Source: Hordeum vulgare subsp. vulgare (Eukaryota > Streptophyta > Magnoliopsida > Poales > Poaceae). Taken from it: a stretch of DNA of 64,000 nt. A program made the translations under genes and the position numbers. Location of the stretch: NCBI RefSeq assembly GCF_904849725.1, contig NC_058521.1, positions 430,112,676 to 430,176,675 on the forward strand, in the 5' to 3' direction. Under the pieces are notes generated by a model that saw only the letters and a list, made by a program, of their open reading frames with translations, was not told the origin of the DNA and searched no databases. Below are positions 37,625 to 49,855 of this stretch, in pieces (positions within the stretch are counted from its first letter, which is position 1; the number at the start of each line of letters is the position of its first letter).

Positions 37625-40600
37625 ATAACCTTCCCCATTTGGTGACACAGATAACATATACAACAACAGACGAATTATGTCATCAAGTTAATTTTAGTAA
37701 TAACAGTTCCTTCAGTTTTACTTACATAAACATGGTCCAAGTCAAAGCAACATTAGACTTACCATTCTGGAGAATATCATAACTATGTTATTTCCATCCC
37801 CTAAATAACATACAACCTTTTAAGTGGATCATGATTAACATACACACGTAAACTACTGGTCATATCCAACACAATACTAGCATGGTAGTAGCATACCAAA
37901 AGCAACCATTAATAAACCATTTCATTCCAGATGAGTCAAAATATTATTTTAAAACCATGGCACTGCATTGCCATCATGCAAAATGGAGGGTGTGGCTTGC
38001 CTTGATCCAAGAGAGTGCAGAAATGCTTCTGATCTTCACCATATGGAGACGTATCACTAGGGAGGACGTCGCTTTGAACAAGTTCAAGGTTAGTAGCTTG
38101 GTTTCCCGAAGGAAAACCACATGAGGGGAACACGAATGAATTGCATCTTGCACCAGAGAACATATGTCAACGTCTCCAAGATCAGAAACTTCCTAATTAA
38201 GAATCCTCATGATGGAAGAGTCGGAGTTGCCACGTAGGAAAACAAATGATTACCGAACTATAGGGAGACAACCATATTGATTAAAAGGGAATTTCTTGAT
38301 AATAGTCATGAAGAGACCAAGTACATGCAGTGATACAAATTGGTAGAACATGAAATCTTGGCATGAGTGTGATGATCCTTGAAGAGGATGGAACATAGTT
38401 AGGACAGAGACTATATTGAACATAGGGGGTGAATGGGAGCTTCAAAAATTCTTTTGAAACTTATAATGAATCCATATCATAGCAGCAGAATAGACTCGAC
38501 AAATAGACCGCTGAATAAAAACTAACACATCACAAGCGAAAGTTAACTTAGATAAAGTACCGAGCAAGACTCTCGAAGAAGAGAGTGATGATGTTCTTCG
38601 CGTAATAGCTTATGGTATTCACAAACATAATGGTAGCACAAAAATACAATATCAAACATCATGACACAGTGACAAGAGATTGTAGCTAAAGTGAATGATG
38701 AAATGTAGAAAGACAGCGACAATACACCAGTGATAAATATTCATCAGGTCAAGGCTTAGTCGAATAACAAGATGCTCCAATTGAAGACCAGTATAACATA
38801 TAAGCATACAAACTTAAGTAAAGTGAAGAAAAATGCAACATAAAATTTTCACAATACTAAAAGAAACGTTCGAGAGATAACTTATCATACATCACTAATC
38901 AAATGGTACATCAAGTTAGTGAACATCATTCTTGAGTACCAGATCAAGATAACTATCGCAGAGAGCACAAAATGTAAAGAGACTAGAGAGATTGGACTAG
39001 TGGTGCTCGATGGTGAGAGCTGATTTGGTAGACTAGTTCACTCTTCTTCAAAAGAGTTATGTATGGTTGGAGGGACTTATAATTGAACACATGAGAAAAT
39101 CTCTCTCTCTGTCCTATTCTCCTCAACTTGAAGCTGATCATACTTCAGTGGACTTCACTCGTGGTAGATGCTTGTCGGTCATCTCCAAACCTTCGACAAA
39201 CTTAGATTTTAGTGACCACATTTACTCTTGGTTACTAAAAACACACAACAACTCTTGTTTTCCGAATACTATGACTCAGAAACGACAATTACTCTTCATC
39301 ACTCGAGCCGACACATATCTGTCTAGAGAGTGTGCAGATCTCAATAGTAGTAGGTACAAGAACTCTCAACTCAGGTCTACTGTGATGCTCAACCACTGTC
39401 TAAGTTTTGGCTCTTGATTTTCTCTCAATGGATTTTAAACTCAAATCACTTGGAGAGGGATTGCTCAATCAATACTATCAGAATCTCAAGTGGGGCAGCC
39501 AACTAACAAATGTTGGGGCACGGTGATATTTTATAGCTATAGTCTTCCTTGAATGGAAACGACCAAATTGGACACGCAACTCAGCCAACGGCCAAGCGAC
39601 GCATTTCCAACTGTCGGGTTTTGAGCACAATGATAACATTGCTCGCGGAGAAAGTAATGCTAATTCCTCGGTCCTAAAGATATCTCCGGTACTACCGAAG
39701 AACATCGTCTTCTACTCTGAGGTAATCATTCAGAGCATAAAGAGATTTCTATGAGTCACATAGTTTAAGAGCTAAGTATCATAGCGGATCTAAGCTCCGA
39801 GAACTTATACCCCTCTTAGTAGTACGGAGGTCCTATGACTCAAAAGAAGAAGAATAACTGCAAAATTAATGCAACTTCTTCATCATGTCTTCATCTTTTC
39901 GAATGCAGTGAGTCTCCTTCGGACGCATCGGACAAATATCGCTTTACGTCAACGGTAAATTTAAGAGGCTTAATTTCCTTCACTTCAGTCTTCTCACTTT
40001 TATTTCCTCTTGAAATGTAGTTCTTCTTTCTCTCTTATGTTGATTAGTCTGCGATGAAGTTCTTCGAAATCCAGAATGAACACAACATTCTTCTTGAACT
40101 TGCATGGACTTTTGCTCTCTATGTCCACTAGCAAACAAATTTGTTCCTTCCTATTTTGGCAACAATCTGTAAGACACAAGGGGGCAATAGTTGCACAATA
40201 AAACACAAACTACTTCTACTAGTGTTGAAAACAAGGGAACGATGCAAACTATTATGCCAGTTTTTTAGTCAACTTCTAAAATGCAAACTACCGACCCAAA
40301 CTCTGAGATCCATGCAAGATACATATGTGTCAATGGCACATAGTTTCACGTGTTGACTTAACAACAACAAGCACTACTTTGTTTTTATTTGTGTGCAAAT
40401 CTTCATGATGAAATGATATTCATGTATCTGTCGGAAAAATAACAAAATTAATGTTCCAACATCCTCTAAAAAATGGTTGACTTGGAGCATTAATTTTTTT
40501 AAACACTTTCAACGTTCAAAAAGACGGTTGCTTTCCTTTTCGTTTTTCTCAAAGGCGACTAGGGAGGATAAAATCTGTCGTCCGTCTCCAATGAGTCCTC

Positions 40601-40708
40601 GTCCCCCGGGCCTCGTGCTTGCCTGTGGTTGAGGGATCGCCGAAATCTTTTTCTAGTCATGTATAGCTATAGTCTAGGATTAAGCTTCATAGCTAGTGTT
40701 TGGGTCGT
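37625..40708. other. Intergenic or unclassified repeat sequence between G and B
   Basis: AT-rich sequence with no recognised protein, LTR pair or terminal repeat. It is the continuation of the DNA left of element G (TSD ATAAC). The purine-rich words of 38400-39000 resemble the non-coding internal domain of LARD-type elements, but I cannot delimit one. A short C/G-rich block at 40555-40650 looks unlike its surroundings. Confidence 0.4.
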
Positions 40709-42256
40709 TGATACGTCTACAAGGTATCTATAATTTCTGATTGTTACATGCTATTATATTATCATTCTAGGATACTTTATGAGTTATTATTTACCAATTT
40801 ATATTATTTTTTAGCACTAACCTATTAACCCAGTGCCCAGTGTCACTTCTTGTTTCTTGTGTGTATTTTGTTTCGCAGAAAATACATATCAAATGGAATC
40901 CAAACATGATGAAAATTTATGGAGATTATTTTTGGAATATATGTGAATTTTGGGAGTCAAAATCAATGCAAGTCGGTGCATGAGGTCCCACAAGCTAATA
41001 GGGTGCGGCGAGGGGGTGGGGTCGCACCCTGATGGCTTGTGGACAACGCTTAAGTCGGTTGGATCTCTCCTTTGGTCGCAAGAAATATAATTTTCCATTA
41101 AAAAGCCCCTCAAAATTTGAGCGCGATCGGAGTTATGTATCTCCGGATATTTAAAAAACGGTGAAGGGAGAGAAAACAAGTCGCGAAAACAGCACAGAAA
41201 CACATAGAGAGAGCCAATCATGGAGGGGCTACCGCCCTCCAGGTGCCATGGAGGCCATGGACCACAGTACAAACCCTTATACCACCTAGGGATGAGGCCA
41301 ACAAAGAAGAATGAGGAGGAAGGCTCTCCCCCCTCTCCCGGTGGCGCCGAAGCGCCGTCAAGGCAACCATCGTGGCGGTGATCTACACCAACAACTTCGC
41401 CGTCATCATCACCACCACCATCACCTCCCTCATCTATCTACATCAATCCACTCTCCCACATCCCATCGTACCTACTTTAATGTTATATATTATTATCCTA
41501 TGATGTACGACTATCCTATGATGTTTGATTAGTTCCTGCTTGTCCTGTGGGTTGATTGATGATCATAATTGATTTGAGTTGTGTGGTTTATACTGGTGAT
41601 GTCCTAAGGTGCTTTCCGTCAGGTTCACATGTTAAATAGTCATGTTGGAGGGCTTGCAATATGTGCATGATTCGCTTATAGTGGGCGGCTAGAGTTAGAG
41701 AAGCTTACACCCGAGTAAGGGAGTTGTTTGCATATGTGAGTAAAGGGGACTTGATGTTTAATGCTATGGTTGGGGTTTACCTTAATGATCTTTAGTAGTA
41801 GTTGCGGATGCTTTCTAGAGTTCCAATCATAAGTACATATGATCCAAGTACATAAATTACGTTAGCTCATGCCTCTCCCTCATATAAAACTGGAACAATG
41901 ATATCGATCTAGTTATCAATTGCCTAGGACAATCTCGCAAATCCTATCACCACTTTTCCACACTCACTATATTTATTTTCTTGTTCTTTTATCTAAACAA
42001 CGACTAACTTTTATTGCCACATTCTTTATTACCTTGCAAAACTATCTTTTACACCTACTAAATACTTCTAGTTTCCTTCCCGCAAAATAGTTTCATACTT
42101 GTCCAAGGTAAAGTAAGCATTAGCGTGCGTAGAGTTGTATCGGTGGTTGATAGAACTTGAGAGAATATTAATCCTACCTTTAGCTCCTCATTGTGTTTTG
42201 ACACTCTTACTTATCGAAAAAGGCTAGAAACGATCCCCTACACTTGTGGGTTATCA
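40709..42256 (+). repeat. Element B 5' LTR
   Basis: The 1548-bp LTR begins TGATACGTCTAC and ends GTGGGTTATCA. The first 510 bases match the partial 3' LTR at 52604-53122. The start and end resemble those of the LTR of element A read on its own sense strand. Confidence 0.9.
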
Positions 42257-42267
42257 AGACCCTTTTC

Positions 42268-42285
42268 TCGCGTTGTTGCGGGGGA
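42268..42285 (+). promoter_or_regulatory. Element B primer binding site (tRNA-Asp type, decayed)
   Basis: TCGCGTTGTTGCGGGGGA, 11 bases after the LTR. It differs at four positions from the exact complement of the tRNA-Asp 3' end. Confidence 0.8.
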
Positions 42286-42320
42286 GCGGGGAGGAATAGC
42301 GTAGTAGTTGATATTCTCGT

Positions 42321-42782
42321 GTGTGCTTGTGTGCTTTATCACTAAGTAATTTTTATTTTCTATTATTAATTGTTTACATCTTTAGTTATGGATTTGGAAC
42401 ACAAAACACCAAAAAAATAGTTGTACTTGCTACTCATGAAGATGGGGAACCTCCTAAAACCCTTGATGATAGTTATGTGCAAAGCATTCAATACTACTTC
42501 GATAATCCTAAGAAGTGCCCATTGAAATTGATAATGGGATACACGTTGCATCAACGTGAGTACTTCAGGTATTATCGCTTTACTCAAAAAGGGAAGCACT
42601 TATGGGATCAAATTAAAATGTTGCGTTGGTATGCTTGGAATTTATGCTTGAGATGTGATTATACTTGTTGCTCTAAGATGGAGACTTCAGACCTTCCCTT
42701 TCAATATGAATTAAATGATAATGAAACCTTGGACTCTTATGCTAAGGGTATATATGATTACTATGATGTGGAACAAATATAA
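42321..42782 (+). pseudogene. Element B family-specific ORF, N-terminal part
   Basis: The open frame lacks an ATG at its start (GTG at 42321). The readable part from about 42420 (LATHEDGEPPKTLDD, then MLRWYAWNLCLRCDYTCCSKME) belongs to an ORF often seen just after the primer site of non-autonomous Triticeae Gypsy elements. I know no domain for it. It contains a cluster of four Cys (CLRCDYTCC), perhaps metal-binding. The frame ends at a TAA at 42780, and the similarity continues in other frames to 42943. Confidence 0.55.
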
Positions 42783-42972
42783 TATTTTTTTCTTTTAAGG
42801 GTGCATATGAAATTGCTTCTTTGATTGAAAAGTATGTTGATAATCCTTACAAATCCGAAAAATTTGCCATACTTAAATATTGCTATCAGAATTATTAATA
42901 TAATGCTGGTATTAATGAATTTATTGAAAGAATCACACTGCCTTGGAAGAGACTAATATTTTGCAGGAATCT

Positions 42973-43725
42973 ATGGAACAAGAAATTGCTGAAACTGTGA
43001 GCTCATTAGATGAAAAACATGAGGAGGAGAGCGAAGAACAAAAAGAGGAAGAGCAGATTGGCTACCCATGCCCACCTTATAATGAGAGTAAATCTTCAAC
43101 TAATACATTGTTTAATTTACCTTCGCACATACCGAAGGATGAATGCTATGATGATTTCTATGATCCCTTGGATTCGTTTGAAATATCCCTTTTCGATGAA
43201 CTTGATGATTGCTACGGTTGTGGCCATGATGCCAATATGAATTATGCTTATGAAGATGAACTTGTTGTAGTTCCTTATTTTAAGCATGAAATTTTTTCTA
43301 TTGCACCCACACATGATAGTCATATTATCTTTTTGAATTCTCCCAACTACACCATATCGAAGAAGTTTGCACTTATTAAGGATTATATTGATGGGTTGCG
43401 TTTTACCACTACACATGATGATTTTGATGGATATAATATGCATGTGCTTGATGCTTCTACTTTTAGTTATTATGAGAGAGGAACCAAATCTTCACCTCTC
43501 TATGTTTCCAATATGATAAAATTGCAAGAAACTACTTATGCTATGTATTGGCCTTTACTTTGTGTGAATGAATTGTTCTTTTATGACATGCTAATGCATA
43601 GGAAGAGATTTAGATTTTATTGCTACATGATATATATCACTTTGTGCTCACTTATAAATTACAAATCATTGTTAATTAAAATTGGCTTTGATATACCTTG
43701 GGATCCGGGTGGATCAATTACTTGA
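42973..43725 (+). pseudogene. Element B family-specific ORF, acidic C-terminal part
   Basis: 250 codons from the ATG at 42973. The N-terminus is very acidic (DEKHEEESEEQKEEEQ). The middle is rich in Asp and Tyr with a CYGCGHDANMNYAYEDE stretch, and the C-terminal part is hydrophobic (YCYMIYITLCSLINYKSLL). It appears to continue the ORF at 42321 after a frameshift and stops. There is no resemblance to gag, protease, RT or integrase. It occupies the gag/pol position of a non-autonomous element; the function is unknown. Confidence 0.55.
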
Positions 43726-44654
43726 GGAGTATATGCCTAGCTTAATGGATTTAAATAAAGCGCTGCTAGGGAGACAACCCGGAAGTTTTAAAGATTCATT
43801 TATTTATGTTGTGTGCTTTTAAAATAATTAAAAAAAAGGGAACCTAAATATTTTCAAAAAGAACGGTGAAAGTGAGAAAGATGAGCACCGTTGAAGTGGG
43901 GGGCTAGCCTTGAACTTTGTGCATGCCCATGGAAACTTTGTGAGTCTTGATTACAAAAAAAATTCCACAAAAATAATTATCGCCTCGCATAAATACATTG
44001 TATTATAAAAACAATGTGCCAAGTAAATCGTTTGGTATGATTTGGATAATAGTAGATTTGATCCTGTGCAAAAACAAAAACTTTGACGTCCAGTGCATAA
44101 CTTCTGTGGTTTTACTCGAGCGTCTTTGTGATCTGAATATTTTACACATCGTTAATAAAAAAATCCCCAGGTGCTCCTAATTTTTTAGAATTGTTTGAGT
44201 TAGATAAGTTTGGTATTTGTGCTGATCATTACAGACTGTTCTATTTTTGCTTTCATAGTTTTCTTGTTTTGATGATTCTATGGATTGTATCAGAGAGTAT
44301 AAGCCATTGAGAAGTTAGAATATAGTACGATATGCAATAATTAAATATGAATTAATTTATAACAGTACCCAAGGTTATGATTTGCCTATTATACTAACGG
44401 ATCTCACGGGGTTTCTGTTAAGTTTGGTGTGATTGAAGTTCTCAAGTTTTGGGTGAGATATCTATATGCGGAGAATAATGAGCAGCAAGAACCTAAGATT
44501 TGGGATTCCCAAGTTAAATATCCAAGGAATATTCAAACGTCTAAGCTTGGGGATGCCCCGGAAGGCATCCCCTCTTTCGTCTTCAACATTATCGGTATAT
44601 CTTATTTAGGGATATATTTTTATTCAACACATAATATGTGTTTTGCTTGGAGCA
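43726..44654 (+). other. Element B 3' non-coding region, first copy of a ~0.7-kb duplication
   Basis: No ORF is supported. From about 43950 the sequence is homologous to 49860-50560. It includes a polypurine-like AAGCTTGGGGATGCC (44543-44557) and a perfect 9-bp stem with a 6-base loop at 44549-44572. It is interrupted at 44655 by solo LTR F. Confidence 0.6.
44549..44572 (+). repeat. Hairpin at internal polypurine-like tract
   Basis: GGGGATGCC, loop CCGGAA, GGCATCCCC. It overlaps the polypurine-like motif and is repeated at 50473-50494 with an 8-bp stem and a different loop. Confidence 0.7.
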
Positions 44655-45424
44655 TGTAACATCCCAAATTTTGGAATGTTAATATAATTATTAGATTGAT
44701 TGTTTGTTTGTTTGAGAGATTGAAACTTGAGTGAAGTTTGAAACTTTTAAAAAACTTTTGAATGAGAGGGAATAAAATGACTTTCCCCGTTTCCTGCGAA
44801 TTCAAATTCATCTTTTTAAAACGAGCGAGAGGAGATAGCATGACTTCTTCAACTATAAAGAATTTGAATCAAGGTGACATTGGAATTCCTTTCGATTTTG
44901 CTTTGCATTATGTTTCTTCCTCACTCATGGAATGCCGGGAACCATATCTTGTCAAGCAAGAAAAAGAGAGGAGAAACATGACCCTCCATACCCGGGGATA
45001 TTCTTTGAAATATTTGAGCCATGACACCCAAGATTTATTTGTGTAATTATTTAAAAAAAGAAATAAAGCATTTAGGGGATTTATGAAAAACATTTTTTTG
45101 AAGTTTTTATTTTGGCCGTGGAAAAATGTCCATCATTTAGATTTTATTTTTCTGATAATTTTAGTATATAGAAACTATTTATTCCGAATTTATTTGGTTT
45201 CCTTTTTTATCGTTTACTTTACGGTTTTTGAAAATAGAAAAGAGATCTCATTTATTTGGAAATAAAGCACTGGCCCATTAAGAGGTTTCCAAAAACTGGC
45301 CCAACAGGATCTTCTTCTTCCTCACGTTCTCCCTCCTCCGAGGAACTTCCATAGCCATGGTGACAGGAACCTCCACCTTCCCGATCTCCCTCTCCTGTCC
45401 TTCTCGACGCCTCCCGAGCCCCTC

Positions 45425-45432
45425 TATATAAA
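45425..45432 (+). promoter_or_regulatory. Solo LTR F TATA box
   Basis: TATATAAA in the context CCTCTATATAAAGCC, followed by a C-rich leader. It gives the LTR a plus orientation. Confidence 0.7.
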
Positions 45433-47308
45433 GCCTCGGTCCTCCTCGTTCCATTTTTCCCATCACCGCGTCCTCTCCTTGCCCGTAGACTCCTCGCCAC
45501 CATCTTCCTCTTCCTGTCAAAAACACCGTCAGGAGCTCCTGTAGCGAGCGCCTCACCTCCCCAAGAACACCCGACGCCACCTGGACCCCCGCCGAGGCCC
45601 TCCCTCTACCGGAACCCCCTCCCCACGCCGCCTCCTTCCCACCTCGTCGCCCCCTGGAGGCCATCCCTCGCCGCATTCCTCCCTGTCGCTGGACCAGGAG
45701 CTGTCCAGGAAAGAGACGAGCACGCCATCACCTCGCCGTCACCTGGAACCGCCCCGTTGCGTGGAAAATCAGCCACCCAGGGACTCCTCCGCCGGTTCCA
45801 CCTCTCCCCGCCAGTTTTCTCTCGCCAGAGCACCTCCCACCTCGCCGCCTCATCTCCTGCAGTCACCGGAGTTCCCTGTAGCGCAGGTAACTTCCTGTTT
45901 GTTTATTTTCTTTATTTTCTTCTATTTATTTCGTTTCACCGTTAGATCTTGATCCTAAGGCCCCTAATAGATCACTTAATAGCCGAACCGTTTTCTTATA
46001 ACATGCGGACGTTTGTTAGATTACACCGAACACGCACATATCTAGACAAATCATATCATGCCACGTGTACCCTGTTTGTTAGAATAGTTTTTCTCTTTTT
46101 CTGTTTTTATTTCCGTAACAGAACCAGTTCTGATGTTGTTTTCCTTATAAATTTTCATCTACAAATCCAATGAAGTTGATTCTTTTTGCTTTAGATCACA
46201 ATTTTCTTGTAGTTTCCGAAAACATATAATTTGTCTATGTTTGGATTTATAAAATTTCAATTAGAACAGATTTGATTTAAATCTTGTTTTGCTTATACCG
46301 AGAGTTTAAAAATATTTTTTTAATTAATTCTTCTTGCTACTGATCCCTAGTGATATTATTTATCAGTGGGAAACATTTCAGACCTTTTGGAGTATTTTAA
46401 CTCATCATTTCATGTGAAACAGATTCTATTTTAGTTCTTTTAGGATTATGGCTATTTCTTTTTCTATAATTGTTTTTCAAATTATTTTATTTCATATTTG
46501 AGAAAGTTTATATTTTGTTTTCTGTTAGTTAACAGTAGGTTTTCAACAAAAAACAAAATTTTATTTTTTATCATGAAATCAATTCTAGTTCTCTAATAAC
46601 TTGCAATTGATTTCCCTACTAGTTTACTCCCATTTGAAAATACTTTCAAAAAGTTTTATGAAAAATACTTTATTTTATCTTAGTTAAATTTATATTTTAT
46701 TCTCTGTTATTTTACTATTTTAGTGTTTTATTTTCAGTTAGAACAAAAACTATTTAGTGTTTGATGTAGTAGAAGACTCCCTAGTTTTCTTTGAAATTTA
46801 CTTTGGATTCTTATTCGATATTTCTTATTGTTTTTGATTGCATCAACTTTTATTGTTGTTTGTTATTTGATTGCTAGAATGATTGCTAGTGTTAGTGCTT
46901 ATGTGAATACTATGTTTGATTATATAGATTTCATCGGAGAGTGACGAATAATTCTATCACGTATTTCTCGAGAACGATAATTCTTCTTCATCAACCTCAC
47001 CAGACAAGTCACGTTGATCATATTATTACCTATGTTTTATATGCATTGTAGTTCTACCTATCTTCACCCAATTGCATGCAAAGTAGGTACTTGGAAATTT
47101 TGGATCTTGATGTAGTATCATGTGGTAGGCACCGACCCCCTTGTTACTTTGGTCGGGACGTTATTATGCTATGCTCCTAGTAGACTGTGTTTTGGTTGAG
47201 TGTTTACCATGAGTGTTGTGAGAACTTAATACTCAAGACCTGAAGACTCCAACACTTGCAAGACCTCAGAACGAAATATACCTCTGGGTGAAGGACGGTT
47301 TAGATGGG

Positions 47309-48894
47309 TGATACGTCTCCATCGTATCTACTTTTCCAAACTCTTTTGCCCTTGTTTTGGACTCTAATTTGCATGATTTGAATAGAACTAACCTGGACTG
47401 ACGCTGTTTTCAGCAGAATTGCCTTGGTGTTATTTTTGTGCAGAAATCAAAGTTCTCCAAACATCCTGAAAATCTATGGGGAGCAGTTTTGGAAAATATA
47501 AAAAATATCTGCGCCAAGTACCACCTGAGGGGGTGGGCCAGTGGGCCACAAGCCCTAGCTCCGCCACCACCCCCCTAGTGGCGGTGGGCAGGCTTGTGGG
47601 GCCCACACAGCTCTGCCGTCCCCACCCTCAGGTCTATAAGTTCACTTTCGTCCTAGAAAAAACAAAAAAGAGAAGTTTTCATCGCATTTACGATATACGG
47701 AGGCACCGCCACCACCTGTTCTTCATCTGGAGGGCAGATCTGGAGTCCGTCTTGGGCTCCGGAGAGGGGAAATCGTCGCCATCATCATCATCAACCTTCT
47801 TCCCTCTCCAATTCCATGAAGCTCTTCGTCATTCATGAGTAATCTATTCGTAGGCTCGCTGGGCGGTGATGAGTAGGATGAGATCTATCATGTAATCGAG
47901 TTAGTTTTGATGGGGATTGATCCCTAGTATCCACTATGTTCTGAGATTGATGTTGCTACTACTTTGCCATGCTTAATGCTTGTCAGTAGGGCCCGAGTGC
48001 CATGATTTCAGATCTGAAATTATTATGTTGTCACCAATATATGTGTGTTTTAGATCTGATCTTGCAAGTTGTAGTTACCTACTATGTGTTATGATCCGGG
48101 AACCCCGGAATGACAATAACCGGAACCACTCCCGGTGATGACCATAGTTTGAGGAGTTCATGTTCACCAAGTGCTAATGCGTTGGTCCGGTTCTTTATTA
48201 AAAGGAGAACCTTAATATCCCGTAGTTTCCTTTTGGACCCCGCTGCCACGGGAGGGATGGACAATAGATGTCATGCAAGTTCTTTTCTCTAAGCACGTAT
48301 GACGACACACGGAATGCATGCCTACATCACATTGACGAGCGGGAGCTAGCCACATATCTCTCCGTGTTATAGTTGTTGCATGATGAATATCATCCAAACA
48401 AATCACCGACCCATTGCCTACGAGTTTGTCCTACTGCTACTGCTACTACTGTTGCGACTATTGTTACTTGTCTTGCTCTGCTGCTGCTACTACTGTTGCT
48501 ACTGCTATTACTTGTCTTGCTCTGCTGCTACTGTTTCTACTACTATCGCTTGCTACTGTTGCTACTTGCTACTGCTATCACTACTGCTTTTCCTTGCCGC
48601 TGCTATTGCTCGTTACACTACCGTTACTCGCTACTTTGCTATTACTACTTTGCTTGCAGATACTAATCTTTCAGGTGTGGTTGAATCTGACAATTCAACT
48701 GCTAATACTTGAGAGTATTCTCTCACCTCCCGTCGTGCGAATCAACAAATTTGGGTCGAATACTCTACCCTCGAAAACTGCTGCGATCCCATGCGCTTGT
48801 GGGCCGTCAACAACATTCTTCTAGTTTCGATTGCCGGAGAGTGGTGACAGCATTCTTCTGGTGCCGTTGCAAAGGAGAAGAACCATTGACATCA
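47309..48894 (+). mobile_element. Solo LTR 'D' (Gypsy, same subfamily as C) nested in F
   Basis: The 1586-bp LTR begins TGATACGTCTCC and ends ATTGACATCA, with a perfect TSD ATGGG (47304-47308 and 48895-48899). It aligns with the 5' LTR of element C throughout, including the extra segment after GGGCCGTCA. TATA-like TCTATAAG lies at 47633-47640. Decayed primer-site-like sequences lie at 48822-48840 and 48859-48877, inside the LTR. Confidence 0.92.
48424..48655 (+). repeat. TAC/TGC-rich low-complexity tract in LTR D
   Basis: Irregular (CTN)n-type triplets, mostly CTACTGTTGCTA words. The homologous tract is at 54241-54480 in C and, shorter and on the other strand, at about 22400-22500 in E. It produces spurious Leu-rich and Cys-rich open frames. 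Confidence 0.8.
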
Positions 48895-49855
48895 ATGGGC
48901 TCCCTGGAGAAACCAGTGGACGAGCCGGGATGCATGGGGAAGCGCCATGACATCTTGCGGAAAGCTTCACCCAGGCTCAAAGAGACGGACGGATATTTTC
49001 AAGACCCAAGGCTTACCTGGACAACCACAAGTCATTATGGGCTCTGGCTTGGTTGGACAACGTGGTGACTCTGGACAGGCGGTGCTACGAGATGTAGAAG
49101 AACAGTAGGATTGGATGGGCACCGATAGAGGATCAGAGGAACCCATTGAAAGACCATGTTTTGATAATCCGGTCTTCAAACACCCGGAAGTGCGAGGACA
49201 TACACGGAGGCGATCAAATCTTGTGGGGAACGTGTGCAAAACTCTGCAAAGTACTCAAACCTAATTGATTAGCCGTGTCCACGGTCATGGACAACTTGAG
49301 CCAAAGGAACTGAAACTATCAGGAATTCTCAACACCATTATATATATTTGATGTGGGTAATATTGATAACTTGGGTATGAGAACTGGTTGGCGGAACCAT
49401 CTCATTAACAACCAACAACGTAGTAATATTTTGCTTTTAGCCCCTCTCTTGTTGTAGGAGAAAACTTTGCTTTCCTCTAAAAACTTACAGCCCCACCTGC
49501 CATAAATGCATATAGTATAGATGATATTTTTACCCCTCCCTTTTGTGACTTGCTGGCCTATTCAATATGCTAACCTACACGGCTGCAACGTCTTATGTTG
49601 CAGATATTTTCTTCGACGAGTAAGAGTACGATTCAGGGTTACGGTCTGCACTCAACTTGCCGTTGGTGTTTATTGGGACTCCACTCCCTTGACTATTTCC
49701 GCTGAGATTTTGAGGTATATATCAGTTTTACGTTATTTACATGTGATTGCACTTTGATATATAGATTGATGTACTATGTGTGCCAGCATACTGATCCAGG
49801 GATGGCACAGATACACAGAGGCTTGACTCGTTTTGAGTCGGGTCGCTACAGAGCA

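Larger units (their letters stand above)
44655..49850 (+). mobile_element. Solo LTR 'F' (~3.6 kb, probably Gypsy), containing solo LTR D
   Basis: It begins TGTAACATCC and ends GGGTCGCTACA, with a perfect TSD GAGCA (44650-44654 and 49851-49855). After removing D and one TSD copy it is 3605 bp. No primer site, gag or pol is present, so it is a solo LTR left by LTR-LTR recombination. A strong TATA box lies about 770 bp from its start, followed by a GC-rich leader-like region. I do not recognise the family. Confidence 0.85.

Noticed and set aside
37882..38124. 80-codon ORF and others in 37.6-40.4 kb as host genes
   Set aside because: Short, no domain, no splice or promoter support, and surrounded by repetitive AT-rich DNA.
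48373..48824. Long Leu/Cys-rich open frames in three overlapping registers (also at 54187-54685)
   Set aside because: They are produced by the TAC/TGC triplet tract inside the LTRs. All three frames are open for that reason, and none has a domain.
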